Source: Pelagophyceae sp. CCMP2097
Taxonomy: Eukaryota; Sar; Pelagophyceae
DNA: 24,345 nt
Direction: 5' to 3'
NCBI GenBank assembly: GCA_026770575.1
Contig: MU657164.1
Span: 1,348,848-1,373,192 of the forward strand
Shown: positions 17,601-24,345 of the stretch, in pieces
How positions within the stretch are numbered: the stretch's first letter is position 1
Layout: each line of letters starts with the position of its first letter
Position numbers and translations under genes: made by a program
The notes under the pieces: generated by a model
The model's database searches: none
Told to the model about the DNA's origin: nothing
What the model saw: only the letters and a program-made list of their open reading frames with translations

Positions 17601-20600
17601 GTCGAAGCTGCCTCGGGAGCGGGAGAGCTCACGTGCGTGCGAAAGTTCGACGCGTCGGACGTCGTCACCATGAGCCCTGAGCGCATTTTCGAACCGCTCC
17701 TGCGCCACCACAGCCTGCGCCGAAAGCTGCGCCTCCCACGCCTTTTCGATCTCCGCGCGCGCGGCGGCCTCGGCGGCGCGGCACTCTTGGGCGATGTTTT
17801 CCGCCATTCGGCTCTGGAGGTTGGCCAGGTCCGTTTTCAGGGCCGCAATCTCCGCTTTGGATGATTCCGACTCGGCAGACGGCAGCGCGTCGTTTGTTCG
17901 ACCCTCCAACAAGGCCCTCGAGTGCTCGGCCTCAAAAGCGGCTCGATTCCGAGATTGCTCCAGAGTTTGGGAATTGAATCGCGCCTCGAACGCACTCTCC
18001 CGGTCGTGCACGTCAGCCTCGTGCTCCAGCCGCGCCTTTGCAAGCTGCTCCCGCACCTTCAAAACGGAGTCGCGCAGCTCGAGCGCTTCGGCGGCAGAAG
18101 CGAGGCGCGCAGACTCTTGCGCGGCGGCCTTTGCCGCGTCTGAAGCGGTGATTTTTTGAACTTGCGATTCAAAGGCCGCGACTTGCGATTTGAAGGCCGC
18201 GACTTGCGAGCGCAAGGCTGCCACCTGCGCCACCTCGTGCGCCGCCGCCGAAAGCTGCTGCGCTGTTTCGGAAGCAAGCGAGCGGGACGAATCCAAGTCG
18301 CCGCGGACCGCCTCGAGGACATTTTTTTGCGCTAGAGCATCCGAATTCGCCGCCTCGAGGGCCGCCTCTTGCGCGTCGAGGGCAAAGTGCGCCGCCTCGA
18401 CTTGAATGCGCAAGTCCCGCGCCTCGCTCTGTGCCACCTCCAAAGCCTCTTGGCTGCCCCGCGCCTCGCCTTGCGCCGCGACCGACGCCGCGAGCGACGC
18501 CTCGAGGTCCGAGAGACGCCAAGCGGCCGCGGTCCTTTCAGAGTCGGACGTGTGCTGCATCTCTTCAAGGGCCCGCCGTAAAGCGGTCAGCTGGACTTTA
18601 TAAGCCTGCGTGCCGTTGAGAATTTCGGCGCGCGCGTCTGCAGTTTCGGCCCGCGCAGCCTCGCCCATCTTTTGCGACTCTGTAAAGGCCTCGCGCGCCC
18701 GGTCTAAATCCGCCACTTTCAAACGCTGTTGCGACTGCGACTCGTCCAGATCCCGACGAGCCGCCTCGAGCAAGCGCTCATAAGCGTCGATCTCCGACCG
18801 AGCCGCTTCGTCGACTCGTTGGTGTTCTTCCCAGGCGGCCTTCAATGCGACTTCGTCTGAAGATTGCAGCATCTCCAGCGCCGCTTCCAGCGCCGCAATC
18901 TTCGCTTCGCCGCAACGCTCCGACTCGCGTAGAGCCTGCCGGGCCGCGGCGAGGTCGGCCGTCTTCACCTCTTGGACCTCTGCCGCAAAGACGAGATCCT
19001 GGCGGGCACTTTCGAGCCGCCCCAAATAGTCCACCTTTTCCGCCTCGAGCTCCTCCACGGCCGAATCCACGCTGGAGCAGCGCTGGAGGTGTTTCGACGT
19101 AGCCTCCGACTGCTCCAAACGAGACGCCTCCAACGCCGCCTTGGCCTCCGCCCAAGCTGAGTGCTGCTCTTCCAGCTCCGTCTGCACAGCCAGCAACGCC
19201 GCTTCCAGCTCCGCCACGCGCGAGTCGCCATGCATTCTGTACCCTTCAAAGTCTCTGCGCGTCGACTCCGCTTCGCTGCGCGCCTCGGCCGCCGCGGCGT
19301 CGGCCATGCTGGTGTCCGCCTTTGGAGCGGGTGCGGAGCGCAGCGCCTGCGTCGGGGACTCTTGAAGAAGCGTAGAAGAGAGGCCTCGTCACTGCGCTCT
19401 TTGAGTACGGCGAGCAGCATCCCGTGACAAGGTCGCTGCGGCAATTAACCCCTGTCCCCGCGGCAAGGTCTCTGTGACAACGTCCCTATGCCAAGGTCCT
19501 CGTGACAAGGTCCCCATGCCCTGTAACGAGAACCCTCTGACAAGGTCCCCATGACGACATCTTGACGACAAGGTTGTTGTGGCAAGGTCCCTGCGACAAG
19601 GATCCTCTGACATGGTCCCCGTGACGAGGCCCGTGCGACACGGGCCGTGTGACAAGGTCCCCGCGACAGGGTTCCTCTGACAAGGTCCCCGTGAGAGGAA
19701 TCCTCTGACATGTTCCCTGGGACGAGGCCTTTTGCGACGAGGTCCTTTGCGGCGAGGCCCTTTGCGACGAGGCCCTTTGCGGCGAGGACTCCGCGAAACG
19801 GACCCTCCGACAAGGACCCTCAGTCAAGAACCCGGTGGCAACTTCCCTGCGACAACGTCACTGTTACAACGTCCTTATGCCAAGGTCCTCGTGACAAGAA
19901 CCCTCTGACAAGGTCCCCGTGACAAGGTCCCTATGACAAGGTCCCTGCGACGAGGTTCGAGCGATAAATTTCCCGCGACAATGTCCCTATGACAAGAACG
20001 CTGTGACAAGCCCCCCGTAACAAGGTCCCCATGACAAGGGCCCCGCGACAATGTCCCTATGACATTGTCCCCGTGGGAAGACCCGATTGACACGGCCCTT
20101 TGTGACAAGGTCCCTGTGAGGAGAACCCAATGACAGGGTCCCCCGCGGCCCGAGCCCAACAACGCACCTGCAGCTCCCCTTGGGCGGCCTTGTAGCGGAC
20201 GACGAGCTCGCGCGTCTTGGCCACGACGGCGTCGCGGTCCGCCGCGGCCGCGAACTTGGTACCTGGTCAGCGAAAGTGTCTGGACGGTGTATGGCAGTCG
20301 GTTTGACCGCGTATGGCGCCCATTCGCCGTGACCGCTTCCTTTAAACGTGCCCCAAGATGGTCTCTGGCGTGTGTATCTCTGGGATGCCCTCTGGAATGC
20401 CCTCTCTGGGATGCCCTGCGACGTCCGAGTAGGCCCTGCTCCGTCCGTCTGGGCCTCTCCGGGAAACGCACCGGCGTGCTCGGCCTCCAGCGACTGGTAG
20501 CGCAGCTCCAGCGCCAGAAACTTCTCCGCCCCCTCGGCCGCGTCGCGCTCGCACCTACGCGCCGGCGTCTCGCGCAGCCGCGGCCAGCGAGTCTGGCGGA

Positions 20601-20814
20601 CACAGACGCGTCTGAAGGACACAGACGCGTCTGACGCAAAGCCCCGTCATCGTCCAATTTCGAAACCCGGTGACGCGATTGCGTCGTTCTTCGGGGCCTC
20701 TTCGCGGGGCGGGACGCACTGCGTCTGCGTGTTTTGGAGGCCCTTGAATCGCATCATAAGTTCACGAGTGCGCATGACAAGACCGTCATGTTCTTCCCTC
20801 GAAACAGTCGCCAT
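14671..20814 (-). CDS. GRIP-domain golgin, long coiled-coil protein (5 exons)
   Basis: Trans-Golgi tethering protein. Golgins of this class are rod-like coiled coils recruited through a C-terminal GRIP domain by Arl1-GTP. Proposed exons: 20814-20720, 20554-20472, 20262-20168, 19346-15009, 14934-14671, giving 1624 residues. All four junctions keep frame. The three upstream donors are GTGCGT and the last is GTGAGG. The short first exons encode heptad-like sequence (MRTRELMMRFKGLQ, LELRYQSLEAEHA, KTRELVVRYKAAQGELQ), so Met at 19307 is not the real start. The body is Ala/Glu/Leu/Arg coiled coil without membrane segments. Approximate landmarks: 35-residue repeats (EVxSRLQQAEQAA type) at 777-994, an Ala-rich stretch at 1144-1221, and a Pro-rich break near 1322-1340. 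The last exon gives the GRIP domain (VLLKLSVLRYCAAK, VGRLLDFSPEEL). The Tyr that usually begins GRIP and contacts Arl1 is replaced (Pro by alignment), so binding may differ. Confidence 0.87.
14935..15008 (-). other. Intron before the GRIP exon
   Basis: 74 nt, phase 0, donor CCG/GTGAGG and acceptor CTCTTAG/GCG on the minus strand. Without splicing the coiled-coil frame runs into an unrelated Arg-rich tail and stops at 14964. Splicing gives the GRIP domain. Confidence 0.85.
16640..17290 (-). repeat. Coding repeats of about 35 residues in the golgin rod
   Basis: Six to seven diverged units of the form VEAQLRAAHEA, EVxSRLQQAEQAAxNAAD, visible on the plus strand as recurring CGCCTCGACGTCGG, GCCTGTTGCAGGCGGCTC and CTCTTCGAATTTCGCCTC. 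They indicate growth of the coiled-coil rod by internal duplication. Confidence 0.8.
19347..20167 (-). other. Expanded golgin intron filled by minisatellite
   Basis: 821 nt, phase 0, donor CTGCAG/GTGCGT and acceptor GACGCAG/GCG on the minus strand. It is four to eleven times longer than the other golgin introns (165, 209 and 74 nt), almost entirely because of the 14-bp array. Confidence 0.85.
19420..20150. repeat. 14-bp minisatellite (GACAAGGTCCCTAT) in golgin intron
   Basis: About 50 tandem, degenerate 14-bp units. A cleanly phased run is at about 19920-20140, where units begin GACAAGG, GACGAGG, GACAATG and so on every 14 bases. It is the same unit and the same orientation relative to transcription as the array in the lipocalin intron 18 kb away. 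Confidence 0.92.
20378..20417. repeat. Three short tandem units in golgin intron 20263-20471
   Basis: CTCTGGGATGCCCT occurs at 20378 and 20404, with the variant CTCTGGAATGCCCT between them at 20390. The whole cluster lies inside a 209-nt intron. Confidence 0.85.
20598..20634. repeat. 18-bp tandem duplication in golgin intron 20555-20719
   Basis: GGACACAGACGCGTCTGA is repeated exactly at 20598-20615 and 20617-20634, separated by one base. The unit includes the palindrome AGACGCGTCT. It lies within a 165-nt intron. Confidence 0.92.
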
Positions 20815-21503
20815 CAACGCAGAGCCAGCGGCAAACCGGCGACCACCGGAGACTGCCCGAGACGACGCCGAAGACGCCCGAAGACCTCGTCTCCGGAGCT
20901 CCGCACGCTAAGCCACGCTTTCCTCGCCTCGAGGCTCGACTCGGCCAGATTGAACGAAGAAGGACCTCCGTTCAAATCCTAATAGCGTTTCGCTTTCGGG
21001 GCTCTTTTCAAATCCTCCGACGGCCTTGCGGGCCGCCGCGGGCAGCGTTCGCCCGGCCGCCACGATGGTAGAGCTCTGCCCTTCGCGAACTCGACCCCCC
21101 TCGAGAGACGCAGAGCGCGCCCATCTATAGGACCGTGCTCGTCGTCTCTACGCCACGCCTGGGTGCGCTTACTCGGAGCGCGGCGTCCTTTGCCCTCGGA
21201 AACCGTTCGATCTCTGTGGCTCCTTGCCTGACTCTGCTCGTCCACGCCCTGCTCGTCCACGTATCACTTCCTGCGGTCCCCAACTGCGGATGACGATCCA
21301 ATTTTTGAAGATTTCAACCTTGGAGATTCAAGGTCAAGTAACGATTCATCCGTCTTTGTAAACATTCTCTGAAGTCAAGTGACGATTTGACCCTTTTCGT
21401 GTAAACATTCTCCGATTCGCGGGCCACTCTGGATTCATAACTGTTTGACCGCACGCAGACCGTGTCAGGCGCCCCCGGCTGCACCGCCCGCCTGCGCGCA
21501 AAG
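20815..21503. promoter_or_regulatory. Divergent intergenic region, golgin / phosphatase
   Basis: 689 bp between the golgin ATG (minus) and the phosphatase ATG (plus), so it should hold both promoters. A short AT-richer block at 21285-21415 carries a 41-43-bp imperfect duplication: TCAAGTAACGATT and TCAAGTGACGATT at 21334 and 21375, GTAAACATTCTC at 21358 and 21401. The minus frame 20979-21260 has no recognisable motif. Confidence 0.4.
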
Positions 21504-23388
21504 ATGCTCGGCCGCGCGGGCTACGAGGCCGTGGGCGACGTCGCGGTCGAATCGGCGGTGGAGGGCGGCGGGGTGGCGGGGGAGGAAGGCGGACGGCCGG
21601 CGCCGAAGAGGCCGCGCCGATGGCGATTGGACGACTTCTGCTCCGCGTTCTTCCTCGTGCCGTTGCTCATGCTCAGGTGCGCCTTTTGGGGGCGATTGGA
21701 AAGCGGGATGAAGGAGATTCGGACTGGTTGGTGCCGCCAGCCAGCCATCCTTGAACACAGCGCCGTCGCCGGCGTCACCGTCTGGCGCAACAACCAGCCC
21801 GGTGCGTGCCCTGGCGGATTCGCTGTTTGGAGAGACTGCGTTTGGTGGCGCTCTATCGAGACGTCGAAATGCGCCCCGGCGGCTTACGCTTCGACGCAGG
21901 CGCGGCGGACTGGCCGTTCCTGGGGTCGCCCAACCCGGTGCGCGCCCGCGTCATGCGAGTGGGGGAACCGGCTTGTTGCTACAAACTCTGCAGTGGGATA
22001 CTGGCTTGTTGCTACAAACTGAGCAACCTCGGCAACCGGACAAACTGAACAACCTCGGGGCATTGCGCCCCCATCGACGCGTCGCCGGCCGCGCGGCGCT
22101 TCGGGGATGGGCGTCGTGGGATCGTCGACAGAGGAGGTGTTCCAGAATGGTTCAAGAAACAATGCCGTCAAAACGCCGTCACAACGCCGTCAAAATGCCG
22201 TCAAAAATAGGTGTGCAAGCTCACCCTCGCGCGAATAATCGTCATCCGCCATTGCGAAAAGGACGGCTCCGTGAAACACTGCTCCGCCGTTGGTAAGATG
22301 GCAACGACGCCGAGACGGTGCCAGAAAAGCCCGAAACCCACCCAAAGCCCGGCGCTCACCACCAAACTAGGCTACCGCCGCGCCGCATGGATCCCGTCCC
22401 TCTTTCTCGGCGCCGGCGCGCGCTGGCCCGTGCCCGCGCGGCTCTACGCCCGAGCGTTGGAGCAGCCGTGATGGACAGCGTCCGAAGACTGGAAGACGCC
22501 TTGAGGTCCCGAAAGAGCGATTGAAGAGCCGCAAAGGCGTTGCAGAGGCTCATGGCGTTTGGAAGACGCTGCAACGAACGTGGACTCCGCTTGAAAGGAC
22601 ATGATGTCCGCTTGAAAGGACAAGTCCGTAACCAAGCGCCGTACAACGCGGCTAGGCATTACGTCTTGCGTTCCGTCGAAACGCTCACGCCGCTTGCGCA
22701 GCAGATCGGCGTCGACATCAACGCCACGTATGTGAGTGGAGCTGCGGAGGCATATGAACCGCGGTGCCTCTGCGCCGCGAGCATCTTGGACGCGCAAAGC
22801 CGCCCGCGCCGACCCCGACCTTGCGTCCAGGGCGTCCAAAACGTCGACAAGTTCGCCGCGCTCCTCAAGCACGACGTCGAGTCGGGCGCGCTCTGCGGTG
22901 CGTCTTTTAATGTGTTTCGTGGACTCGCGGCCCTCTCCCGCTCCACCGCCCATCGCAGGCAAGGTGGTGCTCATCTGCTGGAAGCACGAGAACATCCCGG
23001 TGCTGGTGCGTCCTCCGGGAGCGGGCGCCGCCGATTCCGAGTGCGGAAACGTCGCCGCGAGAACGTACCTATTTTAGATCAAAAAGCTGCGCTACGCCCT
23101 CCCGAAGCACTTCAAGTGGCAGTCCAACGACTACGACAAGGCCGTCGTCATCGACTACACCCTATCGCGGGACGGGAGGGACAGCAAGGTAGGCGTATCG
23201 GTAATTTGAGCTTTTGCGGGGCCTCTAATTTGCGATTTTGCTCATCCATTTGTGCCAATTGTCGAGTCCCCGACGCCTTCGCCTAGGTCTCCGGGACTGT
23301 CACTCGCCAGGGCTTCATCGACCGCAGCGACGACGATTTGTTCTACCGCGACATGAACAACGACGACGACGACGGGGGGGGGCGATGA
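21504..23388 (+). CDS. Histidine phosphatase superfamily protein (9 exons)
   Basis: Phosphoglycerate-mutase-like phosphohydrolase; substrate unknown. Proposed exons: 21504-21676, 21835-21937, 22211-22292, 22371-22467, 22656-22731, 22831-22897, 22959-23005, 23078-23188, 23287-23388 (TGA), 285 residues. Every junction keeps phase, and donors are mostly GTGCGT/GTGCGC, GTAAGA and GTGAGT. Catalytic landmarks are IIVIRHCEK (Arg105, His106 as the phospho-acceptor, with Cys where RHG enzymes have Gly), HCSAVGYRRAAWIPSLF joined exactly by a 78-nt intron, RSVETLTPLA (Arg157), and VVLICWKHENIP with the second His209. LPKHFKWQSNDYDKAVVIDY follows, and the tail is acidic. Residues 45-57 form a short hydrophobic segment after a basic KRPRRWR, possibly a weak membrane anchor. 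The first two exons have no family motif and are less certain than exons 3-9. Confidence 0.85.
21970..22020. repeat. 18-bp direct repeat in phosphatase intron 2
   Basis: GGCTTGTTGCTACAAACT occurs exactly at 21970-21987 and 22003-22020 (33-bp period). Both copies are in intron 21938-22210. Confidence 0.9.
22164..22207. repeat. Four 11-bp units next to an acceptor site
   Basis: Four consecutive copies of GCCGTCAAAAC-like 11-mers (164, 175, 186 and 197) end immediately before the TAG acceptor of intron 21938-22210. Confidence 0.9.
22586..22622. repeat. 16-bp direct repeat in phosphatase intron 22468-22655
   Basis: TCCGCTTGAAAGGACA occurs exactly at 22586-22601 and 22607-22622, a 21-bp period, inside a 188-nt intron. 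Confidence 0.9.
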
Positions 23389-23616
23389 GGTTTTCGTTGA
23401 CCTTTGCAGCTGAGCACGCGGCCGCGCGAGCTGAAATATGCCTAACACTCTGGAATCTTCTTCGCAACCGCGCCCCGACTGGCCGCTCTGGGCGCAAATG
23501 GCGAGGCCCTGCGCGGCGCTGGGACTCCCGGGAGGATATTCCAGGCTCCCGAAGGGAGCCGTAGTAGAGTTCGTATTTGCACGTCGCCTAAAATAATCGC
23601 CTAAAAAAAGTCGTTT
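23389..23616. other. 3' flank of the phosphatase gene, no gene seen
   Basis: This stretch runs from the phosphatase stop to the inverted-repeat element. The sequence becomes A/T-richer after about 23560. No motif-bearing frame was seen, and no clear polyadenylation signal. Confidence 0.5.
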
Positions 23617-23701
23617 AAATCGACTTCTGTCGTGGTGCGAATTCCGGAACTGCCAAGCCGCGTCTGACCTACAGGGGCCCCCGTAGGGGGTACGCCCTCT
23701 G

Positions 23702-23743
23702 AAGGGCGCCTATTCAAGGGCGCCTACTTAAGGGCGCTTATTA
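23702..23743. repeat. Three 14-bp tandem units inside the inverted-repeat element
   Basis: AAGGGCGCCTATTC, AAGGGCGCCTACTT and AAGGGCGCTTATTA follow each other without gaps. They are unrelated in sequence to the intronic minisatellites. Confidence 0.9.
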
Positions 23744-23781
23744 ATATCGGTTTTTAAGTAATTTCCACTTTTTCCCTCCAA

Positions 23782-23805
23782 AAGAACGTTCCGAGGAACG
23801 TTCTT
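23782..23805. repeat. Short perfect palindrome
   Basis: AAGAACGTTCC and GGAACGTTCTT are perfect 11-bp inverted arms around a two-base centre, inside the inverted-repeat element and followed by a T-rich run. Confidence 0.85.
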
Positions 23806-23937
23806 GACAGTTTCTTTTTTTATTGCCGATTTTGGCATTGGGACCGTCTTCACTCGTCGGTGTTGGGCGTGCTTTTTACACCCCGAGCTTCGGTGGACCT
23901 GGGATAAGATAGTACTGGAAAAGCCGTTGTAAAAACT

Positions 23938-24122
23938 GTCAAATGACGTTTATCGCTGAAATTGTCGACTATCGTGAAACACGCTAAAAATAGCAGAATT
24001 GGACTCGTCGCGTCAGCGCGCGTCGAATGAGCTAGAGGGCGTTTAAGATTTCCAAAATTTAAAATATGAATAATTTTGAAAATTGCGGCGATTTTCGAAA
24101 ATTGCATTGATTTTCAAACGAT
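23938..24122 (+). repeat. Dispersed AT-rich repeat, copy 2
   Basis: This is the homologue of 117-305 in the same orientation. Here it occupies the right half of the element bounded by inverted repeats. This suggests copy 1 is a truncated or divergent member of the same family. Confidence 0.85.
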
Positions 24123-24209
24123 TGAATTGATGACGACGTAGCGAACGGCAGTTCCGGAATTCGCACCACAACAGAATACGATTTCACTACGAGCTTAGCC
24201 TCTCCCTAT

Positions 24210-24252
24210 CGTATTATGACAAAAGCTTGCACTTTCATTGTGTCATAATACG
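24210..24252. repeat. 12-bp-arm hairpin beside the inverted-repeat element
   Basis: CGTATTATGACA (24210-24221) and TGTCATAATACG (24241-24252) are perfect inverted arms with a 19-base loop. Outside them, AGAATACGAT (24173) and CGTATTC (24251) give a further imperfect pairing. It may be the start of a second small foldback element. Confidence 0.8.
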
Positions 24253-24345
24253 TATTCAGTGTGTTTACAAGACGGTATGAGGGGTCAAGAAAGTCCTTGC
24301 CAGAAAAGGCAGGCGCGGCGCGGCGGCCCACGTGCGGTCGAGGGG

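Larger units (their letters stand above)
23617..24184. mobile_element. 568-bp element with 38-bp terminal inverted repeats (MITE-like)
   Basis: Bases 23617-23654 and 24147-24184 are reverse complements with three mismatches in 38; the inner 23 bp (GTGGTGCGAATTCCGGAACT and three more) are perfect. The interior is A/T-richer than the genes and has no transposase. It contains a small tandem array, a hairpin and the dispersed repeat copy 2. This is the structure of a non-autonomous DNA transposon. A clear target-site duplication could not be assigned. Confidence 0.75.

Noticed and set aside
19420..20150. CRISPR-like array
   Set aside because: The repeats are contiguous 14-bp units without unique spacers, inside an intron of a eukaryotic gene.
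20979..21260. Minus-strand frame of 93 codons
   Set aside because: Charged low-complexity peptide with no motif. It lies in the divergent intergenic region.

Overview
The window is a piece of nuclear genome from a GC-rich, intron-rich unicellular eukaryote. A stramenopile alga of the pelagophyte kind (Aureococcus-like) is my best guess. The grounds are the RAP-type organelle RNA-binding protein with alanine-rich 37-residue repeats, a plant/bacterial-type lipocalin, a GRIP golgin, PHD/SET chromatin proteins, high coding GC, and very regular splice donors (mostly GTGCGT or GTGCGC). No tRNA, rRNA, CRISPR array or prokaryotic operon structure was seen. The organism assignment is inference. The gene models were assembled by hand from family motifs, reading-frame continuity and matching intron phases, with no transcript evidence.

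Layout, left to right. 1-313: AT-rich repeat DNA with a large hairpin and one copy of a dispersed repeat. 314-990: GC-rich, no gene resolved. 991-2406 (minus): four-exon lipocalin of the Blc/TIL type. 2616-11032 (plus): a large chromatin-type gene with LysM, PHD, low-complexity, second PHD, SET and a GNAT-like C-terminus. It is listed as two parts because one internal donor could not be fixed. 11566-14052 (minus): intronless RRM-repeat-RAP organellar RNA-binding protein, convergent with the SET gene. 14671-20814 (minus): five-exon, 1624-residue coiled-coil golgin ending in a GRIP domain. 21504-23388 (plus): nine-exon histidine phosphatase, head-to-head with the golgin. 23389-24345: AT-rich repeat DNA with a 568-bp element bounded by 38-bp inverted repeats; it contains a second copy of the repeat seen at 117-305.

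The genes do not form one pathway. They are a lipid-binding protein, a histone-modifying or chromatin-reading protein, an organelle RNA factor, a Golgi tether and a phosphohydrolase. What links them is genome structure. Two pairs are divergent (lipocalin/SET gene, golgin/phosphatase) and one pair is convergent (SET gene/RAP gene).

The most notable signal is in the introns. Most are 50-210 nt, but four are 560-1200 nt, in three unrelated genes, and are filled with 13-15-bp GC-rich minisatellites of related sequence. Many of the small introns also carry fresh short tandem duplications.
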